A stretch of 64,000 bases of DNA from Streptomyces akebiae (GTDB taxonomy: Bacteria > Actinomycetota > Actinomycetes > Streptomycetales > Streptomycetaceae), in contig NZ_CP080647.1 of assembly GCF_019599145.1 (NCBI RefSeq), forward strand, positions 2,418,001 through 2,482,000, written 5' to 3'. The notes under the pieces are model-generated. The model was not told the origin of the DNA and searched no databases. It saw only the letters and a list, made by a program, of their open reading frames with translations. Positions 40,600-48,540 of this stretch are shown one piece after another. A program made the position numbers and the translations under genes. Within the stretch, counting starts at the first letter, position 1. Each line of letters starts with the position of its first letter.

Positions 40600-43185
40600 G
40601 TGACCACGCCCCCTGCGCCGCCCACCCGGCCCGCCCCTCCCGACCCGTTCGCGCTGCCCAGCGGCGCCAAGTTCCGCTTCGCCCTCGTCGTCACCGCGCT
40701 GCTGGGGACGATGGCCTTCATCCACAACCTGCTCTACTTCACGTTCTCACCCGACCGTGGACGGGCGGTGGCCCTCTACCAGCGCTGCGCGTCGGCCCCG
40801 GCGGACCGGCCCGCCACGGCGGACGCCCTCTCCTACACCCAGGGCTTCCTGTCCTGCATCGCCCCGTACGAGCGGGGGAAGGCGTGGTGGGTGCTCGGCG
40901 GGATCCTGCTGCTCGTGGTGACGGCGACGGCGGTGTATCTCCTCCTGCCCTCGTTCCTGACGCGGTACGGGCAGTTGGAGCCGCTGTCGCCGCACGACCC
41001 CGACCAGGCCCCACTGCTGGCACGGCTGCACTCGCTGTCCCAGGAGGCGGGCCTGTCACGGCCCCCCGAGTTCCTGGTGAGCGGCCTGACCGACCGCAGG
41101 GTGGACGCGTACACCTTCGGCCGAAGCGGCCGTCACCGGGTGGCTCTGGCCCAGGGAACAGTCCGGGCCTTCGGCCTCGCGCCGGAGCGGGCCCGTGCCG
41201 TCGTCCTGCACGAACTGGCGCACCTGCGGAACAAGGACGTCGACGTCTTCTACCTCACCATCGCCCTGGCCCTGGCCTTCGTCCCCACGGGACTGTTGCC
41301 ACTGGCCGTCGCACTGATCGGAACGCCGGCCTCCGGGGTCCTGTCGGTGACCTGGCGGTCTCTCGCCCTGGTCGCCCTCGTCTGGATCACCTGTGTGTCC
41401 GTGCTGCGGATCCGCGAGTACGGCGCCGACGTGCGGGCGGCCTCCTGGGGCGCGGGACCGGGCCTGCTGGACGTGGTCGGCACCGAGTCCGGCCGGGCCG
41501 TGCCCTGGTGGCGTCGTGGGCCGCTGGCCCTGCACCCGTCCGCGGCCGCGCGGGCGGCCGAGATCGTCCGGCCGCGGGAGCTGTTCCGTGTCCGCTTCAC
41601 CGAGTGCTTCGCCGCAGGGCTGGCCGTCTCGGTCGCCGCGAGCGGGCTGCTCACTCTGCTGTGGCTGGTGGTGAACCGGCTCGACGCCCTCGACGCGCGC
41701 TGGACGACCGTGCTGCTGTGCGCACCCGCCGCCCTCGCCGTAATGGGCCTCGGGGTCTGGCGCGCGGCCCTGTTCGGCGGTGGCACCCGGGCGGTTCTGC
41801 TGCCGGGGCTGGGCCTCGGTCTCGGTCTGGTCGTCGGCGGGCCGCTCGCCCCCCAGAACGGCATCGTCCTGACGGGCCGCCCCCTCGCGCCGGGACCGGC
41901 GGCACTCCTGTCGTCCCTCGCCCTGTGCTCGCTCATGGTGGCGCTGTCGGCCTGGATCGCCCGGTCGGCGGCGCTCTGGCACGCCACCGGGGAGCAGCCG
42001 CCGGGAAAGGCGTGGCAGGCCGGGCTGAGCGCCACCGCGCTCCCGTTCGCGGTGCTCCTGAGCGGGTGGATGCTGCTGTACGACACCGGCGACGGGCTGG
42101 GGCCGGTCCACGACTCGGCCCGGGATCTGTACGGCGTGGTGAGCGCCTCGGCACCGGTGGGCCCGTTCTGGCTGTGGGCCCTCGTGGAACACCCGTTGAC
42201 GCTGTTGTTCACCCGGTGGACGCCGCTCGTCGTGGCCCTCGTGGCCCTGTGGCTGTTCCCGTTGGCCACGCTGTGGCACCGTCGGCCGCCGTACGACACC
42301 GCATGGGTGGGGCAGGTCCTGACGACGAGCGCCGGGACTGCCGGTGTTTTCGCCTGGTTGCAGATCCTGGAGCGGGTGGTGCTGCGGCAGGGGGTGAGCC
42401 AGGCGGTGCGCAGCCAGGACGGATTCGTCCTCGCGTTCGCCTACTGGCAGATCGCCGCCGCGATGCTGTTCCAGGGAGTCGCCGCCGCCGTGACGGTCCG
42501 CTCGCACCGCCACGACCGGCTCGTGATACCGCTCGCGCTGCTGACCGCCTTTCTGACCGGTTGTCTGCTGACCCTGGTGTTCTTCGCCGGGGTCGTCCTG
42601 GCCGGCTGCGCCGACGGCCTCGCCCTGGTTCCGGGTCCGTGCTCGCTCGACCTTCCGCTCCCTCTGGTGCGCGACACACTGCTGCGGATCCTGGCCGGAG
42701 GTTTCCTCTGCGCGCTGGTGGGCGTGGCGGTGCCCGTCACCGTGGGACGCCTGCGCGGCGAGCGTCCGCCCGTGGCGCCCGGAACGCCCGTGCGGCACGC
42801 CCTCCGCGCACGGCCGAACCGGTGGCTCGCGGTCGGCGTCGCCGCTCTCCCGGCGTCCCTCGTCCTGGGGTTCGCGCTCCTCGTCGGCCCCATCGGGCAG
42901 CCGTCCGACGTCCGCCCCGCCGACTCGTCCTCGGCGGCCGCCTGCCGGGCCTTCGACGGTCTCCTCGGGTCCATGGGTTCCCTGGGCCCAGCCGATGCCA
43001 ACGCCCGGCTCCACGAAGCGGTGCGGCTCGCGCTGCTGGCCGGCGACACTTCCCTCGCCACCGACTTCCAGGGACTGTTCGCCGCCGCCGGGGACCAGGA
43101 CGCCGAGAGGTTCGGCGCCCTGACCGACCGCATCGGCGACCGGTGCGCCGACGAGGGGGCTCCGCTGGGGAATCCGCCCCGGTGA
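40600..43185 (+). CDS. M48-family membrane zinc metallopeptidase
   Basis: Large polytopic membrane protease of 861 aa. The zinc site is HELAH at residues 204-208 (His204, Glu205, His208) with the third ligand Glu273 in REYGADVRA, the pattern of M48 (HtpX/STE24-like) peptidases; HPSAAARAAE follows. There are about twelve further hydrophobic helices, which is far longer than HtpX (about 290 aa). It starts at GTG 40600, two bases after the upstream stop. The final 60 residues form a helical soluble domain. Substrate unknown; the coupled small membrane protein and the upstream lipoprotein are candidates. Confidence 0.88.
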   Translation: MTTPPAPPTRPAPPDPFALPSGAKFRFALVVTALLGTMAFIHNLLYFTFSPDRGRAVALYQRCASAPADRPATADALSYTQGFLSCIAPYERGKAWWVLGGILLLVVTATAVYLLLPSFLTRYGQLEPLSPHDPDQAPLLARLHSLSQEAGLSRPPEFLVSGLTDRRVDAYTFGRSGRHRVALAQGTVRAFGLAPERARAVVLHELAHLRNKDVDVFYLTIALALAFVPTGLLPLAVALIGTPASGVLSVTWRSLALVALVWITCVSVLRIREYGADVRAASWGAGPGLLDVVGTESGRAVPWWRRGPLALHPSAAARAAEIVRPRELFRVRFTECFAAGLAVSVAASGLLTLLWLVVNRLDALDARWTTVLLCAPAALAVMGLGVWRAALFGGGTRAVLLPGLGLGLGLVVGGPLAPQNGIVLTGRPLAPGPAALLSSLALCSLMVALSAWIARSAALWHATGEQPPGKAWQAGLSATALPFAVLLSGWMLLYDTGDGLGPVHDSARDLYGVVSASAPVGPFWLWALVEHPLTLLFTRWTPLVVALVALWLFPLATLWHRRPPYDTAWVGQVLTTSAGTAGVFAWLQILERVVLRQGVSQAVRSQDGFVLAFAYWQIAAAMLFQGVAAAVTVRSHRHDRLVIPLALLTAFLTGCLLTLVFFAGVVLAGCADGLALVPGPCSLDLPLPLVRDTLLRILAGGFLCALVGVAVPVTVGRLRGERPPVAPGTPVRHALRARPNRWLAVGVAALPASLVLGFALLVGPIGQPSDVRPADSSSAAACRAFDGLLGSMGSLGPADANARLHEAVRLALLAGDTSLATDFQGLFAAAGDQDAERFGALTDRIGDRCADEGAPLGNPPR

Positions 43186-43307
43186 AGGCCCACCGCCCGA
43201 GCCGCGGTGAATCGTGTCCGCCTGAGCGGGCCGTCCTCAGCCGGCTCAAAGCCCGTTGAACAACTCCGCCGCACCGCACGTACTTCCCGGTACTGGCCAA
43301 GCAATTG

Positions 43308-43324
43308 CCCCAACGACCAGTTGG
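43308..43324 (+). promoter_or_regulatory. Conserved element before DUF4142 gene 1
   Basis: CCCCAACGACCAGTTGG contains CCAAC/GTTGG arms around five bases. Nearly the same sequence precedes the second DUF4142 gene at the same distance from its TTG start, which suggests a shared control element. Confidence 0.6.
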
Positions 43325-43344
43325 CATCACCCGGGAGGATCACT

Positions 43345-43953
43345 TTGCGGCGTCTCAACGGCTCGCTCATCGCCAGCCTGGCTCTCGTCGTCACCGTCGG
43401 CGCGCTGGCGTTTCCCGTATGGTCCTACGCCGACCGATCGGGCACCGCACAGGCCAACATGGCCGCCAGCACGGTGAACACCCAGTGGGGGCCGCTGACG
43501 GCCGCCGACCGGGACCTCATCATCCGCGTGCGCCTCGCGGGACTGTGGGAGCTGCCGGCCGCCGAGAAGGCGATGGCACGGTCGAGCAGCCCGGAGGTGA
43601 AGGAGGCCGCGGACCACCTGATCGTGGGTCACAAGGACCTCGACGAGCGGGTGCGGAACGTCGCCTCGCAGCTGGGCGTCGAGCTGCCGAACGTGCCGAA
43701 CGAGCAGCAGGTGGGCTTCCTCGCGCAGATGGACAACGCGACCGACGACCAGTTCGACCGGGTCTGGGCCAACCTGCTGCGCTCCGCGCACGGCAAGATC
43801 TTCCCGGCCATCGGGGCGATCCGGAACCAGACCGAGAACACCCTGGTGCGCCAGCTGGCCTCGGACACCAACCAGACCGTGCTCGACCACATCACGATGC
43901 TGGAGAAGACCAACCAGGTCGACTTCGACGCGATCGCCAACGGCACGATCTGA
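43345..43953 (+). CDS. DUF4142 secreted or anchored protein, copy 1
   Basis: Exported or membrane-anchored protein of 202 aa with a DUF4142 (ferritin-like four-helix) domain. An N-terminal hydrophobic segment (LIASLALVVTVGALAF) is followed by WSYADRSGT, then LTAADRDLIIRVRLAGLWELPAAEKAM and SAHGKIFPAIGAIRNQT. The TTG at 43345 is selected because GGGAGGA lies six bases upstream; upstream in-frame codons lack a ribosome site. It is the first of three paralogues flanking a DUF692 gene. DUF4142 has been linked to metal or stress responses but has no firm function. Confidence 0.88.
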   Translation: MRRLNGSLIASLALVVTVGALAFPVWSYADRSGTAQANMAASTVNTQWGPLTAADRDLIIRVRLAGLWELPAAEKAMARSSSPEVKEAADHLIVGHKDLDERVRNVASQLGVELPNVPNEQQVGFLAQMDNATDDQFDRVWANLLRSAHGKIFPAIGAIRNQTENTLVRQLASDTNQTVLDHITMLEKTNQVDFDAIANGTI

Positions 43954-44051
43954 CGCCGCCCCGGCCCCGCCCCCGGGCGGCGACCCGGGACCGGACAGTC
44001 ACAGCGGCACCCCCGCGGTCACCCTCCGCGCCCCAAGCAACAGTTCAGTCC

Positions 44052-44066
44052 CCAACGATCAGTTGG
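44052..44066 (+). promoter_or_regulatory. Conserved element before DUF4142 gene 2
   Basis: CCAACGATCAGTTGG, the counterpart of the element at 43308-43324. Both lie about 20 bp before a TTG start and directly upstream of the ribosome site CCGGGAGG. Confidence 0.6.
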
Positions 44067-44085
44067 TTTCCTCCGGGAGGCTCAT

Positions 44086-44892
44086 TTGCGACGCTCCAAG
44101 GGCTCTGTGCTCGTCGCCCTGGCGATCGCCGGCACACTCACCGCGGTCGCCTACCCCATCTTCTACTCGTACCCCAACCGCAACGCGACAGCCGCGGCCG
44201 CGCTCACCGGTGACACGGTGACCACGCAGTGGGGGCCGCTCACCCCCGCCGACCGTGACCTGCTGATCCGGGTGCGGCTGGCGGGCCTGTGGGAGCTGCC
44301 CGCCGGGCAGCAGGCGCTGGAGCGCAGCGGCAGCCAGTCCGTCAGGGAGGCCGCCGACCACCTGATCGTGGGCCACACCGACCTCGACAAGCGGTCACGG
44401 GTCATCGCCGCGAAGCTGGGCGTCGAGCTGCCGAACCAGCCGACGGCGGAGCAGCAGGGCTGGCTGGACCAGATGACCGCCTCCAAGACCGAGGCCGAGT
44501 ACAACAAGACGTGGGCGAACCTGCTGCGGGCCGCCCACGGCAAGATCTTCCCGGCGATCGCCAGCGTGCGGAACTCCACCCGCAACACGCTGATCCGCCA
44601 GCTGGCCTCCGACGCCAACCAGACCGTGCTGGACCACATCACGATCCTGGAGAAGACCGGCGAGGTCGACTTCGCGACGATCGCCGACAACTCGGTGAGC
44701 GGTACCGCCAGCCCGACCGGCCCGCCGCCGCCCGTCCCCGGCCAGGTGCCGCCCGCCGCGCCCCCGGCCGTGCCGTCCACCAACCCTGACGTGCAGTCGA
44801 AGCCGTCCCCCTTCGAGTCCGGGAACGTCCCCACCGGGCGTCCGGACCCGGAGGAGATCAACAAGGACCAGGGTCAGCCGCAGGTCCAGTAG
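44086..44892 (+). CDS. DUF4142 secreted or anchored protein, copy 2
   Basis: Paralogue of the preceding gene, 268 aa. The N-terminal membrane segment (LVALAIAGTLTAVAYPIFY) leads into LTPADRDLLIRVRLAGLWELPAGQQ and AAHGKIFPAIASVRNST. A Pro-rich tail after residue 205 (PTGPPPPVPGQVPPAAPPA) is absent from copy 1. The TTG at 44086 follows CCGGGAGG. The upstream control element matches that of copy 1, so the two are a duplication that kept its promoter. It lies before the DUF692 gene. Confidence 0.88.
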   Translation: MRRSKGSVLVALAIAGTLTAVAYPIFYSYPNRNATAAAALTGDTVTTQWGPLTPADRDLLIRVRLAGLWELPAGQQALERSGSQSVREAADHLIVGHTDLDKRSRVIAAKLGVELPNQPTAEQQGWLDQMTASKTEAEYNKTWANLLRAAHGKIFPAIASVRNSTRNTLIRQLASDANQTVLDHITILEKTGEVDFATIADNSVSGTASPTGPPPPVPGQVPPAAPPAVPSTNPDVQSKPSPFESGNVPTGRPDPEEINKDQGQPQVQ

Positions 44893-45048
44893 AAAGCTCA
44901 AATGTTGCTCTGAAGGTCCCCTCCACGGGGTTCGGCCCCGGCTGTCGGGGCCATGACTCCGTCACGCCGGAACACAGGTCCGCCGTAAGGAGACACACAG
45001 GGTCCTGGTGAAGCCGTGACCGACGTGACCGAGGAGGGGACGGGGACG

Positions 45049-46470
45049 ATGGAGCAGATCGCACAGTTGGGGACGGGGATCGGCTGGCGGCCGGAGATCG
45101 CCGACGCCGTGGAGCGCATGGCCGGTGCGGACGGCGGTGTCGACTGGGTCGAGGTCGTCGCCGAGAACGTCTGTCCCGGCCACATCGCCGAGTCGTTGCT
45201 GCGCCTGCGCGAGCGGGGCGTCACGGTCGTGCCGCACGGTGTCTCCCTCGGTCTCGGCGGCGCCGACCGCCCCGACGAGCAGCGCCTGCGCTCCCTTGCC
45301 GAGCGCGCGGAGGCGTTGGGCGCCCCCCTCGTCACCGAGCACATCGCCTTCGTCCGGGCGGGCGGCGCCCTCACCGCGTCGCCGTTGCTGGAGGCCGGTC
45401 ACCTGCTGCCGGTGCCGCGCACCCGGGACGCCCTGGACGTGCTGTGCGAGAACGTCCGGATCGCCCAGGACGCGCTGCCGGTGCCGCTCGCGCTGGAGAA
45501 CATCGCGGCGCTCATCAACTGGCCGGGCGAGGAGATGACCGAGGGGCAGTTCCTCTACGACCTCGTCGACCGCACCGGCGTCCGGCTCCTCATCGACGTG
45601 GCGAACCTGCACACCAATCATGTCAACCGGGGCGAGGACCCCGCGAAGGCGCTCGACGAGCTGCCGGTCGAGGCCATCGCGTACGTCCATGTCGCGGGCG
45701 GCTTCGAGCGCGACGGGGTCTGGCACGACAGCCACGCCCACCCCGTCCCGCAGCAGGTCCTCGACGTCCTCGCCGACCTCGCCTCCCGGATCGCCCCGCC
45801 GGGCGTGCTCCTGGAGCGCGACGACAACTTCCCCGAGCCGGGGGAGCTGGAGCGCGAGCTGACGGCGATCCGGGGTGTGCTGGAGAAGGTGGAGGTGCGG
45901 GGCCCCGGCAAGGATGTACGGGAGCCCGAGAAGGGTGCGCGCGAGACCGACAGGGGTGAGCGGGTCCCCGGGCGGAAGGCGGCCACGGCCCGGGCGAAGG
46001 CCGTCGCGGAGACCGAGCCCGCCGCCGAGGCCGTACCCGTCACCGAGGCCGAGCCCGCAGCCCGGCAGCGGCTCGGGCTCGCGCAGGCGGCGCTGCTGTC
46101 CGCGCTGGTCGCGGGGACCCCGGTGCCCGAGGGGTTCGACCGGGTGCGGCTGGGCGTCCAGGCGCGGGCCCTCGCGGCCAAGCGGGCGGACGTGGTGGCC
46201 AAGGTCGCGCCGGAGCTCCCGGAGATCCTCGGATCGTCGTACCGGCCGACCTTTGTCGCGTACGCACAGGGGCACCCGATGACCGACGGTTACCGGCGGG
46301 ACGCCCTGTCCTTCGCCGAGCACGTGCTGCTCACGGGCCGCCCGGAGGACGCGGACGTCCGGCGCGAGGTGCGCCGCTGGTGGCTGGAGCGATCGGGCCC
46401 CGCGCCGCTCTCCCAGCGGCCGACGGCCCGGCTGGCCCGCGCGACCCGCAGGGTCCTGCTACGCCGGTGA
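45049..46470 (+). CDS. DUF692/MNIO-family protein with C-terminal extra domain
   Basis: Multinuclear non-haem iron oxidase (DUF692) fold, 473 aa. MNIO enzymes modify cysteine-containing peptides in RiPP pathways. Likely metal ligands: His63 ([11 protein letters not shown]), His98 (TEHIAFV), Glu150 (LALENIAAL), Asp183/Asn186 (DVANLHTN), His214 (YVHVAGG), Asp227/His229 (WHDSHAHPV), Glu256 ([11 protein letters not shown]). After residue 300 comes an Ala/Glu linker and a separate C-terminal domain ([30 protein letters not shown]) like that of the Streptomyces SCO6045-type proteins. The ATG at 45049 is chosen because GAGGAGGGG lies ten bases upstream. No short precursor gene is obvious. Confidence 0.85.
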   Translation: MEQIAQLGTGIGWRPEIADAVERMAGADGGVDWVEVVAENVCPGHIAESLLRLRERGVTVVPHGVSLGLGGADRPDEQRLRSLAERAEALGAPLVTEHIAFVRAGGALTASPLLEAGHLLPVPRTRDALDVLCENVRIAQDALPVPLALENIAALINWPGEEMTEGQFLYDLVDRTGVRLLIDVANLHTNHVNRGEDPAKALDELPVEAIAYVHVAGGFERDGVWHDSHAHPVPQQVLDVLADLASRIAPPGVLLERDDNFPEPGELERELTAIRGVLEKVEVRGPGKDVREPEKGARETDRGERVPGRKAATARAKAVAETEPAAEAVPVTEAEPAARQRLGLAQAALLSALVAGTPVPEGFDRVRLGVQARALAAKRADVVAKVAPELPEILGSSYRPTFVAYAQGHPMTDGYRRDALSFAEHVLLTGRPEDADVRREVRRWWLERSGPAPLSQRPTARLARATRRVLLRR

Positions 46471-46508
46471 GCCGGGGCGTTCACCCCCGGATGTGCTGCG
46501 ATTAACAG

Positions 46509-46529
46509 ACCCGTGCCTCCCGCACGGGT
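46509..46529 (+). terminator. Hairpin after the DUF692 gene
   Basis: ACCCGTGC and GCACGGGT pair around CTCCC, followed by TTG. It lies 39 bp after the DUF692 stop and separates it from the third DUF4142 gene. Confidence 0.7.
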
Positions 46530-46721
46530 TTGCCGCCCTGTGCGCCATGTTTTGTCGCGGTTCATCCGGCCCTTCGCGTACCCCATCCGGCGCGCTTTGT
46601 CCCCTCCTCAACCGTTCCTCCTCATACGGCAGTTGGCGTAGACCGGGCAGTAACATGCCAGTGTGTAGGCCGATCAGCACCCGTTGCGCACTAGCGTGCG
46701 GTGCCGCGAGCAGGAGGCACC

Positions 46722-47513
46722 ATGCGAACCACCAACGGCAGAGGAGGACTGTTCAGTGGCACAGGACTCATCGTCGCCGGACTGACGGCGACGCTCGTCG
46801 CCTTGCTCTTCCCGATCTGGTCGTACGCGGACCGCTCGGGCACCGGCGTGAGCGTGCTCAACGCGTCCACCGTGACGACGCAGTACGGCCCGCTGTCCGC
46901 CCTGGACCGCGACTTCGTCACCAAGGTCAGACTGGCGGGGCTGTGGGAGCTGCCGGCCGGGCAGCAGGCCCAGACGAAGGGCTCCACCCTGGCCGTACGC
47001 ACCGCGGGGGAGCATCTCGTCGAGGGGCACACCTTCCTCGACGCGCGGGTCCGCAAGGTCGCCGCGCGCCTCGCCCTGCCCCTGCCCAACCAGCCGAGCG
47101 ACCAGCAGAAGGCGTGGCTGGACACCCTGACGGCGGCGCAGGGCGAGACCTACGACCGCGAGTTCGCCAACATCCTGCGGCTGGCACACGGCAAGGTCTT
47201 CTCCGTCGTCGCCCAGGTCCGGGCCACCACCCGCAACTCGCTGGTGCGTGACCTCGCCGACGACGCCAACACCACCGTTCTCGACCACATCAAGGTGCTG
47301 GAGGCCACCGGGTTCGTCGACTACGACGCGATCGCCCGCGACGCCGCCTCCGCGAGCGCCCCGCCGCTCACCAACTCCCCCACGCCGCCGACCCCGTTGG
47401 ACGACCCCGGCTCCCCCGTCCCGGTGACCCCCTCGCCCACGCCGACCCGGCCGGACCCGTCACCGACGTACGCCCTGCCTCCGGCCGCCAACGGCCCGGC
47501 GGACGACGACTGA
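46722..47513 (+). CDS. DUF4142 secreted or anchored protein, copy 3
   Basis: Third paralogue, 263 aa, with an ATG start at 46722 and an AGGAGG site. It shares WSYADRSGT and KVRLAGLWELPAGQQA with the others and has a Pro/Thr-rich tail (PTPPTPLDDPG). Unlike copies 1 and 2, it does not have the CCAAC/GTTGG element before it. It is placed between the DUF692 gene and the TIGR04222 gene, so it may belong to the same process. Anchored outside the membrane by its N-terminal helix (LIVAGLTATLVALLFPIW). Confidence 0.88.
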   Translation: MRTTNGRGGLFSGTGLIVAGLTATLVALLFPIWSYADRSGTGVSVLNASTVTTQYGPLSALDRDFVTKVRLAGLWELPAGQQAQTKGSTLAVRTAGEHLVEGHTFLDARVRKVAARLALPLPNQPSDQQKAWLDTLTAAQGETYDREFANILRLAHGKVFSVVAQVRATTRNSLVRDLADDANTTVLDHIKVLEATGFVDYDAIARDAASASAPPLTNSPTPPTPLDDPGSPVPVTPSPTPTRPDPSPTYALPPAANGPADDD

Positions 47514-47532
47514 GGACGGACGACAGGGCACC

Positions 47533-47555
47533 GGCCGGACCCGAAGGCTCCGGCC
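47533..47555 (+). terminator. Hairpin after DUF4142 copy 3
   Basis: GGCCGGA and TCCGGCC pair around a 9-nt loop, 19 bp after the stop. Without a T-run; moderate evidence. Confidence 0.45.
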
Positions 47556-47682
47556 GCCCGCCCCTGCCGGGTCCTGGCAAATGCGGGCCGCGACGGCGAA
47601 CAATCGGAACAGAGCGGCCACCTTCCCTGCGGATTACGGACATCGCGCGATGCGGCCCGGGGCAGGCGCATAGAAACACGCC

Positions 47683-48450
47683 ATGATCTGGGTCCTCTTC
47701 CTCCTGCTGGCCTGGGCCGCCGCCGGCGTGTCCTGTGCCCGACTCTGTCTGACCTCGATGCGTGCGGCGGCGGCCGACTCCGACGTCCACGTCGACCACG
47801 CCCACCACTGCCACCGGCTCACGCTGTACGAGGCGGCGTTCCTGTCCGGCGGCCCGGCACGCGTCGCCGACCTCACCCTGGTCTCCATGGCCGGCCGGCG
47901 CGGACTCCTGCTCGCGCACACCGGTTGGGTGACGGTGGTGGACCCGGACGGCCGGGACGACATGGAACGCTCCGTGATCGGCGCGATAGGCCCCGGCGGG
48001 CAGTCCCGGATAGCGCCCGTACGCCGGACCGCCGCAGCCGCGGACCCCGTACGCCGCCTCTCCGACCGGCTCGTCGCGGCGGGGCTGGCCGTGCCCTACG
48101 CCGCGCGCACGGCCGTGGCCGACGCGGTCACCCAGGTACGGGGCGCCGCGCTGGGCGTGTGCGGACTGGGGGCGCTGGCGTTGATGCTGCCCTCGCAGGG
48201 GTACGGGGAGCATCACGTGCTGGTCGCGCTGTGGTTCGCGTTGCCGCTGGTGCTGACGCTCAGCTGTCTGGTCATCGTGCGGGTCGACAGGCATCCCGGT
48301 ACGCGCTGGGCGACACCGGAGGGGGTGCGGGTGCTGCGGACCGTCGTGGGCCGGGGCGGAGGTGACCTGGCGGATCTCGTCTCCGTGGCCGTCTGGGGCG
48401 TGGGGGCGGTGGGGTCCGCGGAGCTGCGGGCGGCGTTCGGGCAGCGATAG
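47683..48450 (+). CDS. TIGR04222-type membrane protein
   Basis: Integral membrane protein of 255 aa. The N-terminal helix (WVLFLLLAWAAAGVSCARLC) holds two cysteines; a His/Cys cluster DHAHHCHR follows, then the family hallmark LTLYEAAFLSGGPARVADL. Two helices lie at about 170-215 (VCGLGALALMLP, LVALWFALPLVLTLSCLVIV). Many relatives end in a long Gly/Cys-rich tail that has been suggested as an MNIO substrate; this protein ends in ELRAAFGQR without such a tail. It sits 1.2 kb from the DUF692 gene, a recurrent neighbourhood in Streptomyces. Function unknown. Confidence 0.75.
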   Translation: MIWVLFLLLAWAAAGVSCARLCLTSMRAAAADSDVHVDHAHHCHRLTLYEAAFLSGGPARVADLTLVSMAGRRGLLLAHTGWVTVVDPDGRDDMERSVIGAIGPGGQSRIAPVRRTAAAADPVRRLSDRLVAAGLAVPYAARTAVADAVTQVRGAALGVCGLGALALMLPSQGYGEHHVLVALWFALPLVLTLSCLVIVRVDRHPGTRWATPEGVRVLRTVVGRGGGDLADLVSVAVWGVGAVGSAELRAAFGQR

Positions 48451-48540
48451 CGACGGCGACACTCCCCGACAGTCCTTTACATTCGCCCTATTTAACGCCA
48501 AACATCCCTTTGTCGCTGTCGTGCTTCGGAGGGATTCGCC

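Noticed and set aside
40884..43259. A 791-aa alternative frame inside the M48 protease gene
   Set aside because: It is Arg/Gly/Pro-rich with no motif, while the other frame has HELAH, membrane helices and a coupled start.
46493..46740. A Cys-rich frame (ALCAMFCRGS, CRPISTRCALACG) upstream of DUF4142 copy 3, considered as an MNIO precursor peptide
   Set aside because: It begins inside the DUF692 terminator region, has no ribosome site, and runs on out of frame into DUF4142 copy 3, so it is more likely chance. It could be revisited if peptide data appear.
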